Positions 1-9,298 of a stretch of 64,000 nt of DNA are shown piece after piece. Numbering within the stretch: position 1 is the first letter of the stretch; the number at the start of each line of letters is the position of its first letter. The stretch is from Staphylococcus agnetis. GTDB lineage: Bacteria > Bacillota > Bacilli > Staphylococcales > Staphylococcaceae. A program made the translations under genes and the position numbers. Under the pieces are notes generated by a model that saw nothing but the letters and a program-made list of their open reading frames with translations, was not told where the DNA came from and ran no database searches. The DNA lies in NCBI RefSeq assembly GCF_002901865.1, contig NZ_PPQF01000009.1:1-64000 (forward strand), written 5' to 3'.

Positions 1-15
1 ACATAAGTTAATCAT

Positions 16-1254
16 TTATTTACCAATTAATTCTAACAAACCTTGGAATGAATATAATCCAGTAAAAATTGTTACAAGTACAGCAACAATTCCAAAAATA
101 AGCATCCATGTCGGGTGTTGATAGTCACCAACAATACGTTTATTTTTAGAAGCAATTAAAATTGTTGTTAACACAATAGGTAAAATCAGGCCATTGAATG
201 CACCAGCAACAATTAATAGTGTTACAGGTTTTCCTAAAAATAGGAAAATGATAGTTGATAATACAATAAAAGTAATAACTACATAATTATCATGTTTATT
301 TATTTTATGATGTAATGTTTTCAAAAATGTAGTACTTGTATATGCCGAACCAATTACTGATGACATTGCAGCGGCAAAAAGTACGACACCGAAAATATTT
401 TTACCAATTGGACCTAGAGCATGTTCAAATACAGAGGCAGGCGGATTTTCAGGATTTAAAACTACGCCAGTGACAACAACGCCTAAAACCCCTAAGAATA
501 ACAAGCCTCTCATCACACCAGTAGTTAAAATACCTGCAATCGCAGAACGGTTTACGAAAGGTAAATAATCTTTACCTTTAATATCTGCATCTAGGAGACG
601 ATGTGCACCCGCAAAAGTAATATAACCACCTACTGTACCGCCTACTAAAGTAATAATTGGTAATACGAGTGCAGCGGGATTTTCAGGTACAAACATTCGA
701 CCAGCCGCTTCTAAGTATGGTGGATTTGTTTTAATCATAACAAACGCTACGATGGTAATCATTACAATACCTAAAATAAGTGTAACAACATCCATAATTT
801 TTTGACCATTTTTTGAAACAAAGACTAAGATGGAAATAATTGCCGTAATGGCAGCACCAAGTCTCACATCAATGCCGAAAATGGCGTTTAGACCTAATCC
901 AGCACCTGCAATATTACCAATATTGAACGCGAGACCCCCTAAACCGATCAATATTGAAATAAATGTTCCTAGTCCTTTTACGACTTCATTGGCAACTTCT
1001 TGTCCACGTAAACCAGTGACCACTAAAATACGCCATATATTAATTTGAGCACCGATGTCAATGATGATAGATAGTAGAATTGCAAATGCAAAACTTGCTA
1101 AAAATTGTTGCGTAAATACAGCAGTTTGCGTAAGGAATGCAGGTCCTATCGCAGACGTAGCCATCAAAAACACAGAACCTAATAATAAACGTTTATGTGT
1201 TTTTGTAAATTCAAATTGTTTTGAACTGTTCAATTGTTGTGATTCCCTTTTCAT
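16..1254 (-). CDS. NRAMP-like membrane transporter of the pxp operon (YcsG type)
   Basis: A 412-residue polytopic membrane protein with about eleven hydrophobic segments, related to the NRAMP/SLC11 fold. It is the last gene of the 5-oxoprolinase-type operon; an AGGGGG ribosome site lies over the 3' end of pxpA, two bases separate the genes, and the start is ATG. The first helix reads SAIGPAFLTQ and the sixth-helix region GGYITFAGAHR. The DPGN and MPHN motifs that bind metal in true NRAMP Mn/Fe carriers are both absent. Metal transport is therefore doubtful. Uptake of an operon substrate such as 5-oxoproline is an inference from position only. Confidence 0.8.
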   Translation of the reverse strand: MKRESQQLNSSKQFEFTKTHKRLLLGSVFLMATSAIGPAFLTQTAVFTQQFLASFAFAILLSIIIDIGAQINIWRILVVTGLRGQEVANEVVKGLGTFISILIGLGGLAFNIGNIAGAGLGLNAIFGIDVRLGAAITAIISILVFVSKNGQKIMDVVTLILGIVMITIVAFVMIKTNPPYLEAAGRMFVPENPAALVLPIITLVGGTVGGYITFAGAHRLLDADIKGKDYLPFVNRSAIAGILTTGVMRGLLFLGVLGVVVTGVVLNPENPPASVFEHALGPIGKNIFGVVLFAAAMSSVIGSAYTSTTFLKTLHHKINKHDNYVVITFIVLSTIIFLFLGKPVTLLIVAGAFNGLILPIVLTTILIASKNKRIVGDYQHPTWMLIFGIVAVLVTIFTGLYSFQGLLELIGK

Positions 1255-1257
1255 TAA

Positions 1258-2019
1258 TTAACCCCCTAATTTAACAATGCGTACATCAGCTGCTGATAAA
1301 GCGTCACGAATTTGTCTCACAAACTCTAATGCATGTGCCCCATCACCATGCACACATATTGTATCTGCAGTAATATGAATGTCTTCTCCATTTGTTGCGG
1401 TCACCTTACCCTCAGTAACCATTTTAATCACTTGAGCAATCGCTTCGTTAGTATCTTCAATAACAGCATGTTTTTCTTTACGACTAACAAGTTGTCCGTT
1501 TTCTTCATAACGACGGTCTGCGAAGACTTCAGACGCCGTTTGTAATCCAATTTTTTTAGCTTCTTCAATCAAGTGAGATTGAGATAAACCTACAAAGATT
1601 AAATTTGGATTCATATCATAAACAGCTTGTGCAATCACTTTAGCAACTGCGCTATCTTTTGCCCCCATTTGATACAAAGCTCCATGTGGTTTAACGTGAT
1701 TTAATGGAACGTCATAAAGGTCGCAAAATGCTTGAATCGCGCCAATTTGATAAATGATCATGCTGTAGATTTCATCATGTGTCATATCTAATTGTCTACG
1801 TCCAAAACCTTGTAAATCCGGAAAACCTGGATGGGCACCGATACCAACACCATGTGTTTTCGCACGTGCGACTGTATTTTGAATTACTACCGGGTCACCA
1901 GCATGGAAACCACATGCAACGTTTGCAGAGGTAATCAACGGGATAACTTCTTTATCATTTCCTATAGTGTAATTACCGAAGCTTTCACCTAAGTCGCAAT
2001 TTAAGTCAACTTTATTCAT
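1258..2019 (-). CDS. pxpA: 5-oxoprolinase subunit A (LamB/YcsF family)
   Basis: A 253-residue LamB/YcsF protein. The family signature is present: [11 protein letters not shown] near residue 5 and [11 protein letters not shown] near residue 37. In characterised bacteria PxpA acts with PxpB and PxpC to open 5-oxoproline (pyroglutamate) to glutamate with ATP. The reading frame extends five codons upstream, but GAGGAGG placed seven bases before the ATG at 2019 fixes the start there. The start overlaps the 3' end of the biotin carboxylase gene by eight bases, which suggests translational coupling. Confidence 0.92.
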   Translation of the reverse strand: MNKVDLNCDLGESFGNYTIGNDKEVIPLITSANVACGFHAGDPVVIQNTVARAKTHGVGIGAHPGFPDLQGFGRRQLDMTHDEIYSMIIYQIGAIQAFCDLYDVPLNHVKPHGALYQMGAKDSAVAKVIAQAVYDMNPNLIFVGLSQSHLIEEAKKIGLQTASEVFADRRYEENGQLVSRKEKHAVIEDTNEAIAQVIKMVTEGKVTATNGEDIHITADTICVHGDGAHALEFVRQIRDALSAADVRIVKLGG

Positions 2020-3376
2020 GATTTGCCTCCTCAAATATTGAATGACGATCTAAAAATTTAATGTCTACATCTTTAGCATCACCTTCATAATACGGTGGAT
2101 AAGATAATACAGCATATAAGAAATCAGCTGTAGTGGTGAAGCCATCTATCACCATTTCATCTAGAGTGACTTTTAGTTTTTCTATCGCATGTGAACGATC
2201 GTCACCCTTAACAATTACTTTTGCAACTAATGAATCATAATATGATGACACAGTGTAACCACTATAAAGAAGTGAATCAACACGAACATTAAAACCTTGA
2301 GGTAAATGCAGTCTTTCAACAGTACCAGGCGTAGGGCGAAAACCTTTTTCTGGATCCTCCGCGTTAATGCGTGCTTCTATGACGTGACCTTGAAAAGGAA
2401 TCTCCTCTTGTTTTAATTTTAATGCTCCATCTCTCATAATTAATAATTGTTGTCGTACTAAGTCAATATTAGTACGCATTTCAGTTACGGTATGTTCAAC
2501 TTGAATACGTGCATTCATTTCAATAAAATAATACGCATCTTCTGTTACCAAAAATTCTATTGTACCTGCACTACGATAATTTGCTGCTTGTGCAACTTTT
2601 ACTGCATCATTACACATTTGAGCTCTTTTTTCATTTGTTAACGCACTACAAGGAGACTCTTCTATTAATTTTTGATTTTTCCGTTGAACAGAACAGTCAC
2701 GTTCTCCGAGATGAATAAAATTTGTTTTGCCATCACCTAAAACTTGTACTTCCACATGTTTCGCAATTGGGATAAAAGCTTCAACGTATATTCGATTATC
2801 GTTAAAATATTTATTTCCTTCACTTTTAGCCTCTTTGAAAAGGCGCTCGATATCACTCTCTTGTTTGACAATACGAATGCCTTTCCCGCCACCGCCACTT
2901 GCCGCTTTCAAGACAATCGGATAACCAAGTTCTTCTCCTAATGATTTTACTTCATCGACGGATTCGACTGCACCTTGTGAACCAGGAATAACGGGAACAC
3001 CTGCTTGATGGACAGTTTGACGTGCTGTAATTTTGTCTCCCATAAGTTCCATAGTTCGTTTTGTAGGTCCTATAAAATAAAAACCTTCTTCCTCAACTTT
3101 CTCTGCAAAAGTAGGACTTTCAGATAAAAAACCATAACCAGGATGGATTGCATTGGCTTGTGTCATCTCAGCAGCAGCTAATATGTTTCTTATATTTAAA
3201 TAGCTGTCTAAAGGATTTGCATCGCCAATACATACAGCATAGTCAGCAAGTTTAACGTGTAAACTCGCTTCATCTCCCACTGCATAAATTGCTACAGATT
3301 CCATTTTCATTTCTCGAAGTGCACGTATAATACGTACTGCAATTTCTCCACGATTGGCAACTAATACTCGAAACAT
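2012..3376 (-). CDS. accC: Biotin carboxylase, ATP-grasp (AccC paralogue of the pxp operon)
   Basis: A 454-residue biotin carboxylase of normal family length. It carries the glycine-rich ATP loop SGGGGKGIR near residue 160, EVQVLGDG near 208 and the catalytic stretch [13 protein letters not shown] near 287. It should carboxylate the biotin on the BCCP encoded just upstream, using bicarbonate and ATP. The gene sits between accB and pxpA, away from any fatty-acid accBC pair, so it probably serves the PxpB/PxpC carboxyltransferase-like pair and not acetyl-CoA carboxylase. A GGGGGG site precedes the ATG. The gene symbol describes the family, not a proven acetyl-CoA role. Confidence 0.88.
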   Translation of the reverse strand: MFRVLVANRGEIAVRIIRALREMKMESVAIYAVGDEASLHVKLADYAVCIGDANPLDSYLNIRNILAAAEMTQANAIHPGYGFLSESPTFAEKVEEEGFYFIGPTKRTMELMGDKITARQTVHQAGVPVIPGSQGAVESVDEVKSLGEELGYPIVLKAASGGGGKGIRIVKQESDIERLFKEAKSEGNKYFNDNRIYVEAFIPIAKHVEVQVLGDGKTNFIHLGERDCSVQRKNQKLIEESPCSALTNEKRAQMCNDAVKVAQAANYRSAGTIEFLVTEDAYYFIEMNARIQVEHTVTEMRTNIDLVRQQLLIMRDGALKLKQEEIPFQGHVIEARINAEDPEKGFRPTPGTVERLHLPQGFNVRVDSLLYSGYTVSSYYDSLVAKVIVKGDDRSHAIEKLKVTLDEMVIDGFTTTADFLYAVLSYPPYYEGDAKDVDIKFLDRHSIFEEANHE

Positions 3377-3388
3377 CTAACCCCCCCT

Positions 3389-3832
3389 TTATTTCAATTT
3401 CACTATGATTTGGTTATGTTCGATGTTTTCTCCATGATCAACTAGTATTTCTGTTATTTCACCGGATGCATCAGCTGTAACGTCGTTCATGACTTTCATT
3501 GCTTCAACATATCCAATAATATCACCTTTATTGATGTGATCACCGACTTTAATCACAGGTTTTGTAAGTTCTTTTTCATCTTGTAAGTAAAACGTTCCTA
3601 TCATTTGAGAGCGAATGACTTTCTCATTATCTTCGGTATCATTGGTGTCATGATTTGATGGAAGCTGAGTTGAACCCGTAAGGTGAGATGCTGTTGGTGC
3701 AGGCATATCATCATTTGGAACTTGTGCAGCTAAATCTAATTCCAGTTCAATATCATCATCTTTATATTTAAAATGTTTCGCCCCGTATGCTCTTAATAAA
3801 CTTAATGTTTGATCGATTTGTTTTAAATCCAT
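3389..3832 (-). CDS. accB: Biotin carboxyl carrier protein of the pxp operon
   Basis: A 147-residue carrier. It has an N-terminal helical part, an acidic Asn/Thr/Pro-rich linker (about residues 38-70) and a C-terminal biotinyl domain. The biotin site is EAMKVMN with Lys113. The start lies inside the 3' end of pxpC (ten-base overlap), with AAAGGAG ten bases upstream. The domain order matches AccB of acetyl-CoA carboxylase. The neighbours point instead to a dedicated carboxylase with AccC, PxpB and PxpC. Confidence 0.9.
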   Translation of the reverse strand: MDLKQIDQTLSLLRAYGAKHFKYKDDDIELELDLAAQVPNDDMPAPTASHLTGSTQLPSNHDTNDTEDNEKVIRSQMIGTFYLQDEKELTKPVIKVGDHINKGDIIGYVEAMKVMNDVTADASGEITEILVDHGENIEHNQIIVKLK

Positions 3833-4848
3833 GGTTTACTATCTCCTTTTAATACACTTTTAATTTTGGATTGAGTGGGTCTAATATTGTTCAAATAACG
3901 TTTCGGTTGTTTTTGTAATTGTGAAATAGCATGTTGCAGTTTTCTGTTTTTTCGGTCAAGAATTTCATTTGCCTCATTAAATGTGACCCATTCAAACTGA
4001 ATGGTTTCACCAGGCCGTTTTTGGATGACATCTACAATATCTGAATCTATGACAGTTGCAATTTTCGTGTAACCGCCAACAGTTTGTCTGTCATTAAGTA
4101 ATATTATAGGGTTGCCATCATTTGGAACTTGTATACTTCCTAGTGCAACAGGTTCAGAAATGATATCTGCTGACTCTGAAGGTTTAATAGAGGGTCCTTT
4201 TAATCGGTAACCCATGCGGTCAGAACTATCAGATACTGTAAATTCTAAATTTTCAATTTCTTTTATTGTACGCTTAGAAAAGGCGTTAAGTTGTGGACCG
4301 TCCATAATACCAATAGGAAGATTCCCTTTGGGGCTAAAACTTTGATAGTCCGTTGAACGGCCAATGAGACTATAGTCAATATTGTGCTGCATCGTAGGGA
4401 TGATATCTTTCGCTTTTAAGACTCGCCCTTTGTGACCGCCTATAGATGTCCGTGTATGTGTCGCCGCACTCCCTTCAACAAGTGGAACATTTAAGGGATT
4501 GGCAAACCCTATGTATGCACGTACACCTTCGTGAGCAGTACCCATTTCTAAAATATCACCTTGGTCCGCTTTAATTACAGTTTGATGTGGTATAGTATGA
4601 CCATTTAATTTCATATTAAATGGAGCGCCTGTAACCGCAAATAAATTTTGTTCTAAAAATTGAATTGTTGGGCCTACCATTGTAATTTCTAAAGAGGGTT
4701 GATTATTCGTATTAAGTAATGCATTTAATATTTCAAAACTTGGACGATCCATCACACCAGCTGGAGAAAAACCTTCTTCCTGATGGCCGAAACGTCCTAA
4801 ATCTTGAATTGTTGTAAAAAGTCCTGGTTTTAATATTTTAATGCTCAT
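3823..4848 (-). CDS. pxpC: 5-oxoprolinase subunit C (KipA; carboxyltransferase-type AHS2 domain)
   Basis: A 341-residue protein of the PxpC/KipA family, which databases also call biotin-dependent carboxyltransferase because it is homologous to half of the urea carboxylase carboxyltransferase domain. Visible family features are GLFTTIQDLGRFG at residues 9-21, SFSPKGNLPIGIM in the middle and NDRQTVGGYTKIA in the C-terminal third. It overlaps pxpB by 11 bases and accB by ten, so it is co-translated with both. Its known role is to form the PxpBC complex that phosphorylates 5-oxoproline. A link to biotin is inferred from the operon. Confidence 0.9.
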   Translation of the reverse strand: MSIKILKPGLFTTIQDLGRFGHQEEGFSPAGVMDRPSFEILNALLNTNNQPSLEITMVGPTIQFLEQNLFAVTGAPFNMKLNGHTIPHQTVIKADQGDILEMGTAHEGVRAYIGFANPLNVPLVEGSAATHTRTSIGGHKGRVLKAKDIIPTMQHNIDYSLIGRSTDYQSFSPKGNLPIGIMDGPQLNAFSKRTIKEIENLEFTVSDSSDRMGYRLKGPSIKPSESADIISEPVALGSIQVPNDGNPIILLNDRQTVGGYTKIATVIDSDIVDVIQKRPGETIQFEWVTFNEANEILDRKNRKLQHAISQLQKQPKRYLNNIRPTQSKIKSVLKGDSKPWI

Positions 4849-5569
4849 AATTGATGATCACCCAATCTTTATAATCAATGAGACCGTTTTGTGTATATTT
4901 TTTAATGTGCAAAAATTGCTCTTCATTGATTGCATAAAATTTAATTTTATCGCCTGGTTGATATAAAATTTTAGGATCCCGATGGATATCAAACACTTTA
5001 ATTGGTGTTTGACCAATAATTTGCCATCCGCCTGGTGAATCTTCGGGGTATAAACCAGTTTGATTATTTGCTATACCCACTGATCCTGCTGGAATTTTAA
5101 TTCTTGGCTCTGATTTACGTGGCGTATGAATTCGTTTGTCAAGTCCACCTAAAAATGGAAACCCAGGCATAAATCCAATCATATAAACTAAGTAGTAGCC
5201 TTCTGTATGCGTTTGAACAACCTGTTCAGCTGTAAGTTGATTATGTTGTGCAACAATCTCTATGTCAGGTCCCCATTTTCCCCCGTATAACACTGGTAAA
5301 TTAATGATGCGACGTGTTTGATTTTTAGCAACGTCATCGAATGTAATCGATTCTAATTTTAAGTCTTTAAGTAATGATTCATACTTTATGGAGATACCGT
5401 CGAAGTACACTAAGAGCGCTCGATATGATGGCACGATTTCTTTAATATCTGGATGTTCTAATGATTCGATATAAGTTTTTACGATATGCAACCGATTGAA
5501 TGTCGTTTCATCTATATTTGATTCAAAATAAATCATGAATGCCTGTTCGCTAATCTGTTGATATTCCAT
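4838..5569 (-). CDS. pxpB: 5-oxoprolinase subunit B (KipI; carboxyltransferase-type AHS1 domain)
   Basis: A 243-residue PxpB/KipI protein and the first gene of the operon. The family core is clear: YMIGFMPGFPFLGGLD (about residues 129-144), then RIKIPAGSVGIANNQTGLYP and SPGGWQIIG. In B. subtilis the homologue KipI also inhibits the sporulation kinase KinA, but a staphylococcus lacks that target, so the metabolic PxpB role is the better call. The start is ATG after AGGGGG. A sigma-A-type promoter and an inverted repeat lie 39-95 bases upstream. Confidence 0.9.
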   Translation of the reverse strand: MEYQQISEQAFMIYFESNIDETTFNRLHIVKTYIESLEHPDIKEIVPSYRALLVYFDGISIKYESLLKDLKLESITFDDVAKNQTRRIINLPVLYGGKWGPDIEIVAQHNQLTAEQVVQTHTEGYYLVYMIGFMPGFPFLGGLDKRIHTPRKSEPRIKIPAGSVGIANNQTGLYPEDSPGGWQIIGQTPIKVFDIHRDPKILYQPGDKIKFYAINEEQFLHIKKYTQNGLIDYKDWVIINYEH

Positions 5570-5607
5570 TTTTAAATCCCCCTTTCTGAAACCCTTTACA
5601 AAGAGTC

Positions 5608-5636
5608 ATTTTACCATGCTTATGTTAGTCTTACAA
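5608..5636 (-). promoter_or_regulatory. Candidate promoter of the pxpB-pxpC-accB-accC-pxpA operon
   Basis: On the minus strand TTGTAA (5631-5636) and TAAAAT (5608-5613) are separated by exactly 17 bases. This is a good sigma-A match, about 40 bases before the pxpB ATG. The -35 element lies inside one arm of an inverted repeat. Confidence 0.55.
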
Positions 5637-5664
5637 TTTGGATTGGATTAATATAAATTGTAAG
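5630..5664. promoter_or_regulatory. Inverted repeat over the pxp promoter, candidate operator
   Basis: Two perfect 10-base arms, CTTACAATTT and AAATTGTAAG, are separated by 15 bases. The arm nearer the gene covers the predicted -35 hexamer, so a bound dimer would block or guide RNA polymerase. It does not match the GlnR/TnrA pattern (TGTNA-N7-TNACA). Confidence 0.4.
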
Positions 5665-5870
5665 TTTCAAAGCATATACTAACGTTACTGTATGATATGA
5701 TTTATGTCTTGATTTTATAAGTAGACAATAGTTTTGTTTATCATGTGTAGTAACGATGTGATTGCAATTAAAGACCTCAATAATGATGTTTCTTGATATA
5801 TTCGATGAATAAAGATAATGCGTTTAAACAATCACACGAAAAAACATTATCACATAATAATGATTAGGAC

Positions 5871-5920
5871 AAAAAAATAGAGGTTAAGTTATTCCCATTT
5901 TAAGGAATTCTTAACCTCTA
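5871..5920 (-). terminator. Intrinsic terminator of the trmR-trhP1-trhP2-udk-greA unit
   Basis: An 11-bp perfect stem (TAGAGGTTAAG with CTTAACCTCTA, 5878-5888 and 5910-5920) is followed on the minus strand by seven T. It lies 12 bases after the greA stop codon. Confidence 0.85.
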
Positions 5921-5932
5921 ATTCATAAATTG

Positions 5933-6409
5933 TTATTTTATATTAACAATCTTAACATTCATTTCCCCACCGTTTGGAAGTGGTACACGAACTTCTTCGT
6001 TCAATTTTTTACCAATTAAAGATTTCGCCATTGGTGATTCGTTAGATATTTTACCATTAAACGCATCAGCTTCAGCTGATCCTACAATTTGATAGCTCTC
6101 TTCTTCATCACCAGGTAACTCGACAAATGTAACAGTTTTACCGATTTGAACGATGTGATTATCGCCTGTATCTTCAATAATTAAAGCATGGCGAAGCATT
6201 GTTTCAATTCGTTGAATGTCCTGTTCAATAAAACCTTGCTCGTCTTTTGCAGCGTCATACTCCGAGTTCTCTGATAAATCCCCGAAGCTTCGTGCGACTT
6301 TAATTTTTTCTACGACCTCAGGACGTTTAACGGTTTTTAATTCTTCTAATTCTTGTTCTAGCTTTTCAAAGCCCTCTTGTGTCATTGGATATTGTTTTTG
6401 ATTTTCCAT
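5933..6409 (-). CDS. greA: Transcription elongation factor GreA
   Basis: A 158-residue GreA of standard length. The N-terminal antiparallel coiled coil carries the acidic tip [18 protein letters not shown] (about residues 41-58), whose Asp44 and Glu47 assist the RNA-cleavage activity of stalled RNA polymerase. The C-terminal FKBP-like domain runs from about residue 80 and ends in VKIVNIK. It rescues backtracked polymerase. It is the last gene of the udk unit, 27 bases after udk, and is followed by a strong terminator. Confidence 0.97.
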   Translation of the reverse strand: MENQKQYPMTQEGFEKLEQELEELKTVKRPEVVEKIKVARSFGDLSENSEYDAAKDEQGFIEQDIQRIETMLRHALIIEDTGDNHIVQIGKTVTFVELPGDEEESYQIVGSAEADAFNGKISNESPMAKSLIGKKLNEEVRVPLPNGGEMNVKIVNIK

Positions 6410-6436
6410 GTTTGCATCTTCCTTTTACGTTTAAAA

Positions 6437-7063
6437 TTAGTCTTGTTTTTGAACTAAAGCTTGAATTTTTGTCGTCATTATATCAATGGCGACTTTATTG
6501 CTTCCACCTTCAGGAATGATTATGTCGGCAAATTTTTTAGTAGGTTCTATAAATTGGTTATGCATTGGTCGCACAACATTTAAATATTGCTCTACTACAG
6601 ATTCCATTGTACGGTCTCTTTCTTTTGTATCTCTGATTAACCGTCTTAGAATGCGTAAATCTGCATCTGTATCGACATAAATTTTTACATCCATCATATC
6701 TCGAAGCGTTTCATTTTCAAGCGCAAATATACCTTCTACGATAATAACATCTTTAGGTTCAAATGCAATTTTTTTATCGCTTCGAGTATGAATTGTATAG
6801 TCATAAGTTGGAACTTCAACGGATTTACCTGCTTTTAAATCTTTTAAATTTTGAATTAATAAATCATTGTCAAAAGCAAAAGGATGATCATAGTTTGTTT
6901 GTAATCGTTCTTCAAAAGTAAGATGAGATTGATCTTTATAATAAAAATCTTGTTCAATTAAGGCAACACTGTGACCGTCTAAGTTTTTCATAATTTTATT
7001 TGTAACAGATGTTTTACCTGAGCCAGAACCACCAGCTATACCAATAATCGTAGTTGAGGACAT
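6437..7063 (-). CDS. udk: Uridine/cytidine kinase
   Basis: A 208-residue uridine kinase. The P-loop is [12 protein letters not shown] (residues 8-19, Lys17). Further family marks are [22 protein letters not shown] and [12 protein letters not shown]. It phosphorylates uridine and cytidine to UMP and CMP in pyrimidine salvage, in the cytoplasm. It starts four bases after the trhP2 stop, in the same order as the B. subtilis yrrMNO-udk-greA operon. Confidence 0.96.
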   Translation of the reverse strand: MSSTTIIGIAGGSGSGKTSVTNKIMKNLDGHSVALIEQDFYYKDQSHLTFEERLQTNYDHPFAFDNDLLIQNLKDLKAGKSVEVPTYDYTIHTRSDKKIAFEPKDVIIVEGIFALENETLRDMMDVKIYVDTDADLRILRRLIRDTKERDRTMESVVEQYLNVVRPMHNQFIEPTKKFADIIIPEGGSNKVAIDIMTTKIQALVQKQD

Positions 7064-7067
7064 GTTT

Positions 7068-8333
7068 TTAAACTTCCTTTCGCATCATGTTGTTTTTATA
7101 GATGGGTTGATTCACTTTGATTTGAATGATTTGAAGTGGGTGTCTTGCTGCGTCTAATTCATTGCCTTCTTCATCATAAATGACGTCTATCACTTGTTTA
7201 AATGTATCAATTTCAGGTCCAAAAAATTCTACTTCTTGACCAGGTTTAAAATGATTACGTTGTTGAATTGTGGCAAGTTGTGTTGTTTCATCATATGCAA
7301 GTACTAATCCGATGAAATCAAACGGTGACTTTTTAGCTGATTCATTTCCAAACATTTGCTCTTCATATCCTGGCGTTCCTTTGAAGAAAGCAGGTGCGGT
7401 ATCACGATTCGCACATTTATCTAATTCAATTAACCATTCTGGTTTAATTTTGAAGTTTTCAGGATCCGCAGCATACGCATCAATCACTTTTCGATAAACA
7501 GACACAACTGTCGCAATATAGTGAATGGACTTCATACGACCTTCAATTTTCAAAGAATCAATACCTAAATCCATCATATTGGGGATTGATTCTATTAATT
7601 TCAGGTCACGTGGGCTCATCGCAAATGGTACAGATTGACTATCATCAAAATATAAATCCAATTCACCATCTTGATCAACTGTTAATAAATCGTAGTCCCA
7701 GCGACAACTTTGACAACAGCCCCCGCGATTAGAGTCACGTGCTGTCATATGATTACTCAATGTGCAACGGCCAGAGTACGCTATACACATAGCCCCATGA
7801 ATAAATGCTTCTATTTCAATGTCTACCTTATCTTTAATTTCCTGCATTTCCATAGCACCTGTTTCACGTGCAAGTACTACGCGGTCTAATCCTTCTTCTT
7901 TCCAAAATTCAACTGCTTTATAATTACTTAAAGATTGTTGTGTTGATAAATGAATTTCTAATTTAGGTGCGACACGTTTACATGTTTCAATGATGAGAGG
8001 GTCGGCAACTATAATGCCTGTAGCACCCGTTGATTCGAGTTGTTTTAGATATGTGTCTAATCCTTCAATGTTTTCGTCATGAGCTATAATGTTTGTTGTA
8101 ATATAGACTTTCGCGCCATATTGATTAGCAAAGTCAACGCCTTCTTTAATTTCATCAATAGTAAAATTGTCGGCGTTTGATCGTAAACCATATTCTTGAC
8201 CACCTATAAATACTGCATCAGCCCCATAATGTATGGCTATTTTTAATTTTTCTAAATTGCCAGCAGGCGCCAATAATTCAGGCTTTTTTATTTTGGGTGT
8301 GGTTTTGGGTCGTATAGCCTCCATCACCTTCAT
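7068..8333 (-). CDS. trhP2: tRNA U34 hydroxylase subunit, U32 family (YrrO type)
   Basis: A peptidase-U32-family protein of 421 residues from the ATG at 8333. A second in-frame ATG two codons upstream is only two bases from AGGAG, while the one at 8333 has the ideal eight. The U32 signature is [12 protein letters not shown] (about residue 179) followed by [11 protein letters not shown]. Its four well-placed cysteines (Cys183, 190, 206 or 207, and 210) are expected iron-sulfur ligands. In B. subtilis the homologues hydroxylate U34 of tRNA, after which TrmR methylates it to 5-methoxyuridine. The old annotation as a collagenase-like protease is not supported by the context. Confidence 0.88.
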   Translation of the reverse strand: MKVMEAIRPKTTPKIKKPELLAPAGNLEKLKIAIHYGADAVFIGGQEYGLRSNADNFTIDEIKEGVDFANQYGAKVYITTNIIAHDENIEGLDTYLKQLESTGATGIIVADPLIIETCKRVAPKLEIHLSTQQSLSNYKAVEFWKEEGLDRVVLARETGAMEMQEIKDKVDIEIEAFIHGAMCIAYSGRCTLSNHMTARDSNRGGCCQSCRWDYDLLTVDQDGELDLYFDDSQSVPFAMSPRDLKLIESIPNMMDLGIDSLKIEGRMKSIHYIATVVSVYRKVIDAYAADPENFKIKPEWLIELDKCANRDTAPAFFKGTPGYEEQMFGNESAKKSPFDFIGLVLAYDETTQLATIQQRNHFKPGQEVEFFGPEIDTFKQVIDVIYDEEGNELDAARHPLQIIQIKVNQPIYKNNMMRKEV

Positions 8334-8368
8334 TGTCATCTCTCCTATACCATATCTATTTTATAATT

Positions 8369-9298
8369 TTAATAAACGGTTTGCTTGTAGAAGAAACCTT
8401 CATCAAATGGGCGATGTTCTGGTTGGATTTCTTCAATCGCATCTACGAGCATAAATTTTTCGTCTTCGTAATCTTCAGGTGACGCTTCGTAAAAATCAAT
8501 TGCTTTTCGATATTGTTCTGTTACAAGCGAAATATATGATTCATCATGTAATAAGCCATCAATTTTAAAGCTATCAATACCTGCCTCGAATAACGGTTCA
8601 AGTTCTTCAATTAAACAAATATCATTAGGTGACATAATATGCGTGCCATTATAGTCTTCAAAGACCGGATATTTATTATCACGTTCTTCATCATACAAAA
8701 GCAGTTGTGTATCGTCAGCATGAGGTTGTCGTTCTATTTTCATTTGGCGTTCTTGGAACGTGTAATAATTCCCAAGAAGCATACGCTTAGATTGAAACAT
8801 ACACGTCATGCCATGGACTTGAACTTCAATTTCAACATCACTGTGTGCTTTAATGCTTAAAATTTCTTCTAGACTTAATTCTCTTGCTAAAACTGCACGT
8901 TTAGCACCTCTATTCCCCCAATAATTACATTGGAAGTGATTAGTGACTAACGTTTCAGCATTCCAGTTTAACGGAATGGGGTTATCCTGTTGTTTTACTA
9001 ACATTACTACAGCAGGGTCACCAAAAATAATACGATCTACACGTAATTCATGTAAAAATGCTATATAATCTTCTAAAGCTGGGATATGGTAATTGTGAAA
9101 TATTCCGTTTACGGCCACATATACTTTTTTACCCGCAGCTTGAATTTTGTGTGTTGCTACTGTTAAATCTTCTCTATTAAATTCGCCTGCAAGTCTTAAA
9201 CCAAATTTTTCTTCTCCGATAACAAAGGCGTCAGCCCCTTTATCGATTAATGTGTCAATATGACTTAATGATTTAGGCGTTACTAATAACTCAGTCAT
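8369..9298 (-). CDS. trhP1: U32-family partner protein for tRNA U34 hydroxylation (YrrN type)
   Basis: A 309-residue U32-family protein, shorter than its neighbour. In the signature region it reads VHGMTCMFQSKRMLLGNYYT, which keeps only the first of the cysteines seen in TrhP2 and lacks the following Cys-rich part. It is therefore likely to be the partner without a cluster in a heteromeric hydroxylase; that is inference. AAAGGAG lies seven bases before the ATG. The start overlaps the trmR stop by eight bases. Confidence 0.85.
   Translation of the reverse strand: MTELLVTPKSLSHIDTLIDKGADAFVIGEEKFGLRLAGEFNREDLTVATHKIQAAGKKVYVAVNGIFHNYHIPALEDYIAFLHELRVDRIIFGDPAVVMLVKQQDNPIPLNWNAETLVTNHFQCNYWGNRGAKRAVLARELSLEEILSIKAHSDVEIEVQVHGMTCMFQSKRMLLGNYYTFQERQMKIERQPHADDTQLLLYDEERDNKYPVFEDYNGTHIMSPNDICLIEELEPLFEAGIDSFKIDGLLHDESYISLVTEQYRKAIDFYEASPEDYEDEKFMLVDAIEEIQPEHRPFDEGFFYKQTVY

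Larger units (their letters stand above)
5570..5932. other. Spacer between pxpB and greA
   Basis: About 360 bases without a gene. It holds the pxp promoter and inverted repeat at its right-hand-gene side (5608-5664) and the greA terminator (5871-5920). The AT-rich middle, about 5665-5870, shows no convincing reading frame or RNA structure. Confidence 0.6.

Noticed and set aside
5570-5700. GlnR/TnrA nitrogen box in the pxp promoter region
   Set aside because: TGTNA and TNACA halves occur but never with the seven-base spacing needed.
5760-5820. Short AT-rich frame near 5760-5880 (MRLNNHTKKHYH...) between pxpB and greA
   Set aside because: No ribosome site and it ends in the greA terminator T tract.
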